Shown one piece after another: positions 1 to 7,761 of a stretch of DNA of 16,490 nt. Position 1 is the stretch's first letter. Every line of letters begins with the position of its first letter. The notes under the pieces are model-generated. The model saw only the letters and a list, made by a program, of their open reading frames with translations. It did no database searches and had not been told where the DNA came from. Position numbers and translations under genes: made by a program. Source of the stretch: Obelidium mucronatum (lineage: Eukaryota; Chytridiomycota; Chytridiomycetes; Chytridiales; Chytriomycetaceae); NCBI GenBank assembly GCA_025765595.1, contig JAIVFH010000512.1, positions 1 through 16,490 on the forward strand, written 5' to 3'.

Positions 1-473
1 AAATCTGACAATTCCCTTGTTGTAAAATTGTTTCGCACCTTTATTAACCACGTAAAAAAAAGTGAATGCATTGCGCGGATCTTAGAACCTTTTGGATGAT
101 TCTGACCGGTTACAAATGCCTTTTATGATTGCTCCATTCCAAACCCAAGTCTCTGACGTTGAACACAGTAAAGGAAGTAGTGTGTTTTCACCAATCAAGA
201 GGTAATTGAAAAATAATCCAAAGAATCATAAACCTGCAATTATCGCACTTGCCGGGCCTTTAAACGCAAAGAAAGCTTTCTTGAGTAAGATTCACAAAAT
301 CGTAGAGAGAGCGAACTAACACGATTTTTTAAGTTTTCCACCCATTAAAACTTTCAAAACATATACAAGCTTGCCTACTAATGTCTTGGAACCGTCAAAA
401 ATTGAAGGGGACCTCTGTAGCCTAGGTTTAGTTTGAAGTTGGCTAACATCAAACATTTTCCGTTTGCATCAGT
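1..473. other. Intergenic, left edge
   Basis: No open frame of useful length and no RNA gene signature was seen here. The sequence is AT-rich with scattered A and T runs. The last part presumably carries the promoter and 5' leader of the gene starting at 474, but I could not place a convincing TATA box. Confidence 0.5.
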
Positions 474-1082
474 ATGTTTCCGGCTCGCGGGGATACAGAA
501 TACGTAATGCATTCAGCTGATGACTATGACCGCGCCTTTACCCAACCCACTGATGGCCACTTACGAGTTTTTCTTTCATTGGTTGATCTGCGACAGATGG
601 GAGCAATCACTCCAAACTCTGCCAGACATGCAAAGCTCTTCGAATATGAACGGTTTTGTTTCGGAAAGTGTCCATTGTCAGTGGACCAGTGGGCCTCAGT
701 AACTTTGTCAACGAATCAAATGAGATACAACCGGGATGACATGAAAGATGGGCCTGAGAATACCTTCATGCTGCACGAGCCCGAGCAAGAATGGGATACC
801 GAAGATTTCGACTACGAAAAGTTCGGGGAAGAAAATGGAGATGATGAAGAGAGGTTTGGGACCTATATAGAAGCGACTATCCTCGCTGGTGAAACACAAC
901 GTGATTCTGAGGAGAGCGACCATATGCAAGCCGAAGAGCAAGAACTCGTCCGAACTGACAGCGGGCTATCGCTGGAAGAGAGCCTTAAGGTTGAAGACGT
1001 GTCGACTTCTCAGGGATCCATCAGTTCAGAAAATGTCGATTATCAACCACGGCGTCATCGAAGAGGATCGGCCGACTTCTAA
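474..1082 (+). CDS. Hypothetical acidic protein, 202 aa (copy A of an inverted pair)
   Basis: An uninterrupted 203-codon frame starts at ATG 474 and ends at TAA. I do not recognise the family. Residues about 27-42 (GHLRVFLSLVDLR) form the only hydrophobic, ordered-looking segment. It is followed by a short basic/aromatic stretch (YERFCFGKCPLSV). Residues from about 95 on are strongly acidic (many D/E, with EEN, DDEE and SEES runs), probably disordered, and end in a basic tail (RRHRRGSADF). No signal peptide, membrane helix or catalytic motif is visible. The segment around residues 24-73 is clearly related to the reverse-strand frame at 1573-1856, whose 3' end faces this gene. An alternative start is the ATG at codon 12. 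A missing 5' exon cannot be excluded. Confidence 0.6.
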   Translation: MFPARGDTEYVMHSADDYDRAFTQPTDGHLRVFLSLVDLRQMGAITPNSARHAKLFEYERFCFGKCPLSVDQWASVTLSTNQMRYNRDDMKDGPENTFMLHEPEQEWDTEDFDYEKFGEENGDDEERFGTYIEATILAGETQRDSEESDHMQAEEQELVRTDSGLSLEESLKVEDVSTSQGSISSENVDYQPRRHRRGSADF

Positions 1083-1356
1083 TTCACCATCAGCAACTTC
1101 AGTACTTTAAATTTTTTCTATTTTTTTGGTAAGAGGTGCCACTCCTTGTTACAGTTACCTCCTTGTTCATCGACAAACCAACAGGTCCCTCATTTCAATA
1201 ATATGTTAACGAACCTGCCCGCCGATACTGCTCCAATCCATTTTGAATATTACAGTCACCCGCCTTCAAGGTTTTAACACAAGTAATCTCACGCACCCCT
1301 CAGAAATATCTGAACAAAAAACCGACACGCAAAATGCACAAAAAAGACTCGCACCT

Positions 1357-1378
1357 CAGAAAGCACTCAGAAAGCACT
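1357..1378. repeat. Tandem direct repeat, 2 x 11 bp
   Basis: The unit TCAGAAAGCAC occurs twice back to back with no mismatch. It lies in non-coding sequence and has no evident function. Confidence 0.8.
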
Positions 1379-1517
1379 TCCTACCCATTCTCAACCGAAT
1401 ACCAAATTACTACAATACTTTCATCCATTTTATCAAAGTTTTGCTTCAACACCACCCTGCTCGAAACGTGCAGCCCAGGCAGTTATAACCAGCTCCAGTA
1501 GCAATACATCATCATAC

Positions 1518-1542
1518 GCCTCCAGCTCTCACTCCTGGAGGC
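1518..1542. repeat. Inverted repeat / hairpin, 8-bp stem, 9-nt loop
   Basis: GCCTCCAG at 1518-1525 pairs perfectly with CTGGAGGC at 1535-1542 around a 9-nt loop. The stem is GC-rich in an AT-rich setting. It sits just past the stop codon of copy B (1573, reverse strand), so it would lie in the 3' untranslated region of that transcript. Any role in 3' end formation is inference. Confidence 0.7.
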
Positions 1543-1572
1543 TACAAAATTCTACAAAGCTCGCGCTTCCCT

Positions 1573-1856
1573 CTATCTTGGAAATCGAACGCTGATTACC
1601 CTCTTGCCAACGCTGAGTGCCTTGTATCTGGTCTTTTTCTCCAACACATTGTTTTGGGAACGTGGAGGCGCTTCAAGTCTGCTTCGCAAATCAACCAAAG
1701 TAAGAAACATACGAAAGTGCCCTAAATGAGGTTCGGTAGACAGTCGTACTTCTGGTACACTGACTTTCTCAGAACAAAGATCAACTGCTGAATCAGCTAC
1801 GGTCGACGGACGCGGCTTGGAAATTCCGATCAACAGATCAGCGAATAAAGCATTTG
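1573..1856 (-). pseudogene. Relative of the 474-1082 gene: partial or broken copy B
   Basis: A reverse-strand frame stays open from about 1866 to a TAG at 1573-1575 but contains no in-frame ATG before its conserved part. Its conserved segment TEPHLGHFRMFLTLVDLR matches TQPTDGHLRVFLSLVDLR of the 202-aa gene. A weaker match follows (R-Y....GKRVISV against R-F...GKCPLSV), after which the frame stops. The acidic C-terminal half of copy A is absent. A possible splice acceptor (CTACAG) at 1857-1862 would make this the last exon of a longer gene, but I found no upstream exon that joins in frame. It is therefore either a truncated duplicate or the 3' exon of a gene whose 5' part I could not place. 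The relationship is well supported; gene versus pseudogene is open. Confidence 0.45.
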
Positions 1857-1998
1857 CTGTAGTCCATTAATTCAGGAACTTTTGTCCAGTTAATTCCTTT
1901 CCAATACTTTCTATTTTTTCTCTTGTTCAAAAGAATCCATAATCGCATGTAGTAAAAAAATTCCTTAGCTTTTAATATTTTCAATTCTTGTCTTTATT

Positions 1999-2382
1999 TT
2001 AATAGGCGCTTTCCACAATATTCCTTTTGTTCAGAGGGTGGGCCATTCCTAGAGTTGAGTCCGAAAAACTTTGCCATTTAGTGATGACGTCTCCACGTTC
2101 CCAAAACAGGTGAAAGTAACCCAGAGAAGATGCATAAATCGGGGTTCCGAGTAGAACCGTCATATTCAAGCTGAAGATCAAGGTTTCCTTTGAAAAAACA
2201 GCGTTGGAAGAAATGTGTCTGGGGCCAAAGTGGGGGCCGAAGACGTATCGTAATGACAACATCTTGTATGTTGTCAGAAAGATCAAGATGTTGTGGATTG
2301 GGGGTGCCATCGCGTCTTCTCTCTCATTCTCTCTTGTGAAGTCCAATGAAGCAACGTCTTTTGTCCCAATCTGATCAACCAT
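1999..2382 (-). CDS. Doubtful ORF, 127 aa
   Basis: A reverse-strand frame is open for about 150 codons; its first usable ATG is at 2382 and it ends with TAA at 1999-2001. The product has an acidic N-terminus and two mildly hydrophobic stretches (around NILIFLTTY and FSLNMTVLLGTPIY). It resembles nothing I know. There is no clear splice site linking it to neighbouring frames, and a competing 77-codon open frame runs antisense across 2140-2371. Frame length is the only evidence. Confidence 0.22.
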   Translation of the reverse strand: MVDQIGTKDVASLDFTRENEREDAMAPPIHNILIFLTTYKMLSLRYVFGPHFGPRHISSNAVFSKETLIFSLNMTVLLGTPIYASSLGYFHLFWERGDVITKWQSFSDSTLGMAHPLNKRNIVESAY

Positions 2383-2634
2383 TGTGAGGGCTTGACCGGC
2401 GCAGTTCGATGGGAGACGCAACACAAGAATAAAACGCTCTCTTTCTTATTCTTATGCTCCCACAAAAGGCAGTCAACCCAGTTTATTGAAAAGCTTGTTG
2501 TTAAGTTGATATTTTTTTAAAAGAAAAAGGAAATAAAAAGACGAGAGAATATGATGGAAAACGAGAAAATAGAAAGGAACCTCATTAGGCAGGTTCAAAA
2601 ATCAAACTGTCCCTTTTTCCAATGGGGAGTTATA

Positions 2635-4408
2635 TTAAACATGAGTCACAAAGAAACGAACAGGAATTTCAATTTTCAGCCACTGTGTTTTGATTTTTGA
2701 GTTTAATTCTGGTTTAGTGGCTGCCGCCTTTTTGTTTACTCGTTCTTCGGCGAGACTGATGGCACTATCTTGTGGTAGAATAGATGATGGCTTGACCACT
2801 TCTCCTATTAACGCTGGCTTTATGTGATTGGTCAGAGTTGCTTCCAGCGGTGATGTTGGTGGGGGAATTGAGGCATCCGGAATCTTGATGTTCACTTTGG
2901 GCCTAGCAGTAGCAGTTGCTGTCAGTCTGTTTATAAGATTCCTCCGTCTCTTTCGTACAGAGAGCGATTCGTGTTTAATTGGGGGCGTTGCTTCCACATT
3001 GAATGAGACCTTTTGTGGCGCGTTTCCCAACGAGACATTGTTGCGAGCAACACCAGTCGAGGCATCAGGCAAACTTTTTTCCAATGGAAGAAGCGGAACA
3101 GTTGCAGCTTCTAGGCAGAATGATTGCTGCTCTCTGCCAACACTCAGGCTCAAATTTTCTCCCACCGATAGGTTTTGTGGTACTGTCCCTAACATAGCGC
3201 CAGTCGAAATTGGCAGATTGGGCTCCGTTGCAGAATTTGGAATATGTTCCAGTGGGGATTCTTTCGATTCTTGGTGGTTTGACCCCTAATTCCAAATTCA
3301 TTGGTCACTACTAAACGCTTAACTCCAATACCTATTCACACTTACTTCCACCAAATGGACATGGTCATATAAAGCAGTAGCGTTTGATTTCTCTGCAAGA
3401 AGCGGAACACAAGCGGCTGGTAAGTCTAGTTTTAATTCTTCACAGAATGGTTTCTGGTTTCATTGGGTGTAACTATGCCTTTTCCTTCAATACCAAACAC
3501 ATTCACAGCTACCTTCAGGGAGACCTGCGGTGTTTCTTCTAACGCCGTATTGTCAGTTGTTGAATTAAAAAGTTCGGCCGCCAAGAGTGGAGCAGGTTTT
3601 GCCACTGGATCTCGTTTACAGTTTGATCCCTAATTCCATCTTGATTAGCTGTGAACTTTCCTTCATCTCCAACAAAAACTCACAGATTTCGCCAAAGATG
3701 GGACTTTGGGTGCCGATATATGTGTGCGCTGGCCAGAAATAGTGAACATAACAGTCTTTTCAATTTCCACTTGCGACAATTGCGCTGCTTTGGTAAGAGC
3801 ACGCTGTTTCGAAACGAACTTTCCATTGCTCAAAATGCTACCCAAAGTGTGTCACTTGGTTAAAGTGCCAGAAAAACAAAAAACAATTTAGAAAATCTCA
3901 CAGTGACTGGACGATCTCCAAATCCGAGCTTGAAACAACCTTTTGGACGGCTTCTGAAAAGTCGCCAGCAGTGGCGGCTTCAATCAGCGTCGTAAAGGTG
4001 GCACTGAAACTAGTGCGAGAACCTTGACCCCACGCAAGCTGAACCCGTTTAGAAAACATTGCCTCGTTTACTCGTTGGCAAGTAATGGCGCTTCCTTCGA
4101 CTGGATTTGATCTTGTTATCCTTTGGGAAGTAAGTTTCGTCAGAAAAGTGCCAGCACAACAAGAAAGAATACTCGCACACTTACAATAGCTTGACTAACT
4201 GCAGCTCATTTGGAGTCACGCTGTACGCGTTTTCCTCCATCAAGAAACGGGCAAGATCCTTTGCAGAATTGGCCGTGATAGTGTTGCTGATTGCAACGTG
4301 AAGAGATCCGGTAGGTTGAAGTGTGACTTGCTCAAGAAAGGCAAGTACGTTTTCGTCCATTGCCGACTGATTTGAAAGGGTAGCAAGGAGGGTGCTCTGA
4401 ATGCTCAT
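2635..4408 (-). CDS. Hypothetical 487-aa protein, six exons
   Basis: The gene is assembled from six reverse-strand frames joined by five GT-AG introns that keep phase throughout. Exons: 4408-4185, 4120-3902, 3837-3684, 3629-3494, 3425-3346, 3285-2635. Introns are 64, 64, 54, 68 and 60 nt; donors are GTAAGT, GTGAGA, GTGAGT, GTATTG and GTAAGT. The total is 1464 nt, exactly 488 codons. ATG 4408 is the first in-frame ATG. Residues 1-200 look ordered and mildly helical. From about residue 200 the protein is rich in S, T, P, N and V and probably disordered, with a basic KRRR patch and a basic C-terminal region. A 'PLL' motif recurs three times (APLLAAE, VPLLAEKS, VPLLPLEKS), and exons 4 and 6 both begin Gly-Ser-Asn after nearly identical intron ends, suggesting internal duplication. 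There is no signal peptide, membrane helix or known domain. The GTATTG donor of intron 4 is the weakest point. The family is unknown to me. Confidence 0.72.
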
Positions 4409-4655
4409 ATTTTTTTTAGATAAAATTGTTACTTTGTAAATCTGCCTTCTTGCATTGATTTTCCCAACTCGCCTTTATTCCGTGTTACGATGTGAGAAGA
4501 AAAATCAAGCAAAATTCAAAATGAGCGTAGGCTCAAGCGATAACTATTCCAGCAGTTTAAGGCTTTTAAGACGGTCGCCCTAGCTCGAAGACAAATCTAT
4601 CAATCTACTTGGACGGTTTGTTTGATCCTTTCACTCAACGCAGTTGAACAAACCC

Positions 4656-4715
4656 CTGGAAATGAAATAAATGAAATTGCGCATTAGCTTCAAAGGTAAT
4701 TGAAACGAATCTTAC
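4656..4715 (-). other. Candidate 5'UTR intron upstream of the 487-aa gene
   Basis: On the reverse strand there is a strong donor (CTG then GTAAGATTCG) and, 60 nt later, a pyrimidine-rich acceptor (TTATTTCATTTCCAG). The size matches the coding introns in this window. All three frames are closed close to its donor, so it does not join convincing coding sequence. It lies about 250 nt upstream of ATG 4408 on the same strand. The simplest reading is a spliced leader of that gene; this is an inference. Confidence 0.4.
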
Positions 4716-4891
4716 CAGAATAAATTGTTGGCCTATTCAATCACCGTTCTCGGGCAATTCTCTCTTTGACCACGCATGACGTTTTGATAATCTTGGTTCC
4801 AAATTCTTTCGCGCAGAGTAAAGCCATTTTTAAATAAATCCATTCCGAATAAATACGCGCTGACTTCTCTTCGCACGAAAAATGGTGAAAT

Positions 4892-4910
4892 AAAACAAAA
4901 CAAAACAAAA
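4892..4910. repeat. (AAAAC)n microsatellite, nearly 4 units
   Basis: AAAAC is repeated three full times plus AAAA. It lies in the presumed leader just before ATG 4942 on the forward strand and creates a low-complexity tract on both strands. Confidence 0.85.
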
Positions 4911-4941
4911 TCTGTTGCGAGAGCCAACAAGAGTAGATTCG

Positions 4942-5297
4942 ATGCAAATAGAAGCACTCTACAAGACAAGACTTGAGCTAATGACGAATCACGGACAAAG
5001 CAGATTGAGGGTACAATTTGTGTTATGTTGGGTGGATGAGGTGAGTTAAACAACGGAATCAAGATAATGCGTATCAGAGCACCCACCCACGCTCAGAGCC
5101 ACTATTCTACTAAATCTTAATCAAAAAGCTTCCAGATGGTGCCAGAGCTTAAGCGCGAGAGCAGAATTGGTTGGATGGAATATTGGAGATTATATGTCCT
5201 GGATGAAATCGGCAAAACGCCAGAAACTAGTATGCAAAGCCCCTTCTCGGGCTTGGGAATGAATGCCTCATCTGATGTTGAGTTTTCCTCAGCGTAA
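4942..5297 (+). CDS. Small hypothetical protein, 86 aa, two exons
   Basis: Exon 1 runs 4942-5040 (33 codons from ATG) and ends in GATGAG before a near-consensus donor GTGAGTTAAAC. Exon 2 begins at 5136 after CTTCCAG and runs to TAA 5295-5297. The 95-nt intron joins the exons in phase 0. The product starts MQIEALYKTRLEL, has a hydrophobic/aromatic middle (RVQFVLCWVDE, then GWMEYWRLYVLDEIG) and a Ser/Met-rich tail. I recognise no family. A reverse-strand frame overlaps this stretch (4733-5086) but starts with GTG and lacks comparable splice support. The gene is divergent from the 487-aa gene and may share its promoter region (about 4720-4940). Further 5' exons are possible. Confidence 0.42.
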
Positions 5298-6390
5298 TGG
5301 CCGATGTGTTTTTATAATTTCATTCCAGGATGACTTTCAGAATCAAGTTGGACACAAAAAGAAGGGAGAGTGACTGACGATGGGACAATACGCAGATAGA
5401 TGTATTACTGGAAATCAGGCATATTTTTCCGAAAAGGATAATTCAGTTTTGCTGCATGAGACGGCAGCGGGCTAGCACATGGCTGGTTCGATATTCTGAT
5501 ATTCGAAAAATTACATTGAGCCATAAGATGGGCGGCATTTTCGGCTTTGTGGAAAGATAATTGTGAGTTGTAGTTGTTGACTCCTGTTTTAGGCATAGAC
5601 AGCTTCAGTCATATCCCCACTTGCCGAAACGAGTCATTGATATGTCCCCCGCTATTGATTGTGGCGGCGTCGCTGTCGGAACGCTGACTTTTTGGGATCA
5701 TTCTAATTTTGGCATGAGTTTCTTTATTCACATTCGACCACAACAAACAGCCATAGACCGAAGCTGATCGTTTAAAGATCAAAAATATCGAGTTTAACTC
5801 ATTTGGTTTATTGGTAAGGCGTTCAATTGGATGCTGGATCTGTACTCCTAAAAAAGGTATATTTTAAGATGTTTTGACGGCTTACGTAGAACTAAACTCC
5901 GAAAACAAAAGGGTCCGAGGTAGAATTTATATCATTAGACATTGACTGCATTTGTAGATATCATGAATACTTATTCGCTAATGGTCCAATCCCCTCGCAG
6001 AATGAAGAAAGAAAAGGTTCGAAGATGTTCACAAGGCTATTCGAACGCAATAAAGATTGTTTCTACAAAGCATACTGCGATTTCAATTGTTTTTTAATTG
6101 AAACGTCAAGAAGCGGATTTCAAACCCAACCAGTCCTAAAAAATTTGGTTTGAATAAATCGCGCGCGCAAGCGATATGGGTAAGAATATTTAAGAGCACA
6201 GTGACAACATATTTCTGCATTGTTAGTTGTCTTAATTTGTCGGCTTCAAGATGTTTGGTACTGTAGCCTCAATTTTGTCGTCGTCAAGAACACTGCAAAC
6301 AAACAATCAACTTCCAGCTCCTTCCACGTGTTCCATCTCGGGCCATTTTAGCCATACAAAGGAAAGAGTATTAATAGCCTCAAGAAAGAA
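5298..6390. other. Long intergenic stretch
   Basis: About 1.1 kb without a supported gene. A 63-codon reverse frame with an ATG (5405-5596) and a 61-codon forward frame (6251-6436) are present. Neither shows domain features, splice support or an unusual composition, and the second overlaps the TATA box of the next gene. No RNA gene signature was found. The sequence is AT-rich with several A and T runs. Confidence 0.5.
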
Positions 6391-6397
6391 TATAAAA
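6391..6397 (+). promoter_or_regulatory. TATA box of the coiled-coil gene
   Basis: TATAAAA lies 53 bp before ATG 6450. It is followed by a C/T-rich initiator-like tract (TTCTTTC, then ATTCCCCCCACA) and an A-rich leader ending AAACCCAAA before the ATG. A similar block occurs at 2425-2468. Confidence 0.6.
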
Positions 6398-6449
6398 CGC
6401 GTTCTTTCGCATTGTATTCCCCCCACAAAAAAATAAAAAGAAACCCAAA

Positions 6450-7255
6450 ATGCCCTTTCACAGGAGCGACACCACGGATACTCTCGCCATTGAGCAATAC
6501 AACCCCAGTGTCAGTCTTCCGCTACATCAAGCCAGTAGCAATGATAGTGTTATGGAGATGTTTTTAGGCCTGCAATCAACAGTGAAGGGTCTACAATCAA
6601 CCATTTATGAACAAAACGAAAGCCATGAAGCGAGAATGAGCAACCTTGAAGCAGGCAACTCCGCCTTGAAGGCGAAAAACTCAGAGCTCGAGGCAGAAGT
6701 CAAAGGCCTAAAGGCACGTGTCCACGCATTAGAAGTAGACAAAAGGGTGAGTAGCTACTTACTATTGAAAAAACTGACTCTTAACGTGTGGTATTCTTCT
6801 AGATGCTGGTCAAGGAGGGCCAAAGCGTTTTCAAAAGGGTTCGAGTCCTTGAATCTCGAGCGGTAGTGAAGGACACCGCGTTCCAAGTCCTTCGCGACAA
6901 TCAAGGGGTCTTGTCAGCCCGCCACACCGTGATGCAGTCCACGGCTTCAAGACTGCAACAGAACCTGAGCCGCCAGGACGCGACTCTTGTGGCCAATGGA
7001 ATCACCATTGGCCGCCTGCAAGAGTGCGTCCAGCGCCAGTGGGAGCAAGTCGGCGGACTTACTGCCGAGCTTGCCAGCATGTGGGACCGCTGGAATGGAG
7101 CAGTGGCCGAGGTAGCACGGGATGCTACCAACCGGGAGGGGGCGATGCAGCTACTCATCACCAAAGTGAGCGACGCGTTGCACGGGGTGGCTCTCCCGGA
7201 GAGAGCGGTTGGAGCAATCAGGGAGGCTGTGGAGGCTTTTTTTCTTTCTGTTTGA
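6450..7255 (+). CDS. Coiled-coil protein, 249 aa, two exons
   Basis: Exon 1 runs 6450-6746 and exon 2 runs 6803-7255. The 56-nt intron has donor GTGAGT and acceptor TTCTTCTAG and joins the exons in phase 0 (...EVDKR then MLVKEG...). Residues 1-30 are polar. Residues about 33-98 form a canonical coiled coil with heptad Leu/Val spacing and charged flanks (SNLEAGNSALKAKNSELEAE). Helical, amphipathic sequence continues through about residue 215 (Q/R/E-rich, with LQQNLSRQD, then TAELASMW). The C-terminus ends VEAFFLSV. There is no motor, membrane or enzymatic motif. GC content rises clearly in exon 2 compared with the flanks. A structural or scaffold role is plausible from shape alone; I do not recognise the family. 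Confidence 0.7.
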
Positions 7256-7761
7256 TTATTTCTTCTTTTTCGACCTTTTTTCTTTATCTTCTTCCAATAA
7301 AATTAATGACATGTTCTTCGATCCATTTGTTATTTTCTTTTATGCGTGATTAAATAAACAGAATTAGATTGGCAATATAGTCTAAGCGACGGCTTATGCG
7401 ACTTAGTGGGAACGTAGGCGTTGAGTTCTAGAAGATTTCTTCAAAGAATCTCTTTCTTTATTATTGAACACACATTGGTAATGCAATAAATATGATAAGC
7501 GGCTATCATATTATAACACCATTTCGAAATATTTTTTGATCTGTTCTTGCGAAGAGATCGTACTTCCATAGCTCCTTGGTTGCCTCGGCGATCATGTCGG
7601 CATTCCTGTGTCAACCACTCTGCAAACTGACACTACGATACCAGTCCAACAAACTCTCGCTGATGACTCTCTCGAACACTTTAGCACACTCTTCCTGTAA
7701 ATTGCAGATATGTGTTCAGAGAATTCTTCAATAATTGTTGCAAGAGCTTTTATATGATTCC
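7256..7761. other. Intergenic between convergent genes
   Basis: This is the shared 3' flank of the coiled-coil gene (+) and PRP28 (-). It holds T-rich tracts after 7256 and AATAAA-like sequences (AATAAAATTAA near 7296, AATAAAC near 7353), plausible for cleavage and polyadenylation of the forward gene. No coding or RNA gene is visible. Confidence 0.5.

Larger units (their letters stand above)
1083..1572. other. Intergenic between convergent relatives
   Basis: This is the shared 3' region of two related genes that point at each other. It is AT-rich and holds a short tandem repeat (1357-1378) and a GC-rich hairpin (1518-1542). The only open frame (1243-1488, +) begins with TTG, has no ATG in a sensible place and reads as low-complexity K/Q/H-rich sequence, so I do not call it a gene. 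Confidence 0.5.

Noticed and set aside
1243..1488. 81-codon forward frame between the inverted relatives.
   Set aside because: It begins with TTG and spans the 11-bp tandem repeat. There is no protein-like feature.
2139..2371. 77-codon forward open frame antisense to the doubtful 127-aa ORF.
   Set aside because: It has no ATG until late and no convincing splice partner. Only the ambiguity was recorded.
2551..2700. 49-codon forward frame (two Met at start) antisense to the end of the 487-aa gene.
   Set aside because: It is short and overlaps supported coding sequence. It is mentioned only because of the orphan promoter-like block upstream.
3426..3493. Apparent frameshift and stop codons within the 487-aa gene, suggesting a pseudogene.
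   Set aside because: A 68-nt GT-AG intron (GTATTG...AAACTAG) restores the frame exactly and matches the size of the other introns.
4733..5086. 117-codon reverse frame with hydrophobic stretches.
   Set aside because: It begins with GTG, two other reverse frames are also open there, and the forward two-exon gene explains the region better.
5405..5596. 63-codon reverse frame with an ATG.
   Set aside because: It is short, shows no domain, no paired splice site and no known homologue. Chance is sufficient.
6251..6436. 61-codon forward frame with an ATG.
   Set aside because: It overlaps the TATA box and leader of the coiled-coil gene and has low-complexity, non-protein-like composition.
6807..6848. 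Pol III A-box-like (TGGTCAAGGAGG) and B-box-like (GGTTCGAGTCC) sequences in the coiled-coil gene, suggesting a tRNA gene.
   Set aside because: The boxes are only about 33 nt apart, too close for an anticodon arm, and no acceptor stem forms. The sequence is explained as coding exon 2.
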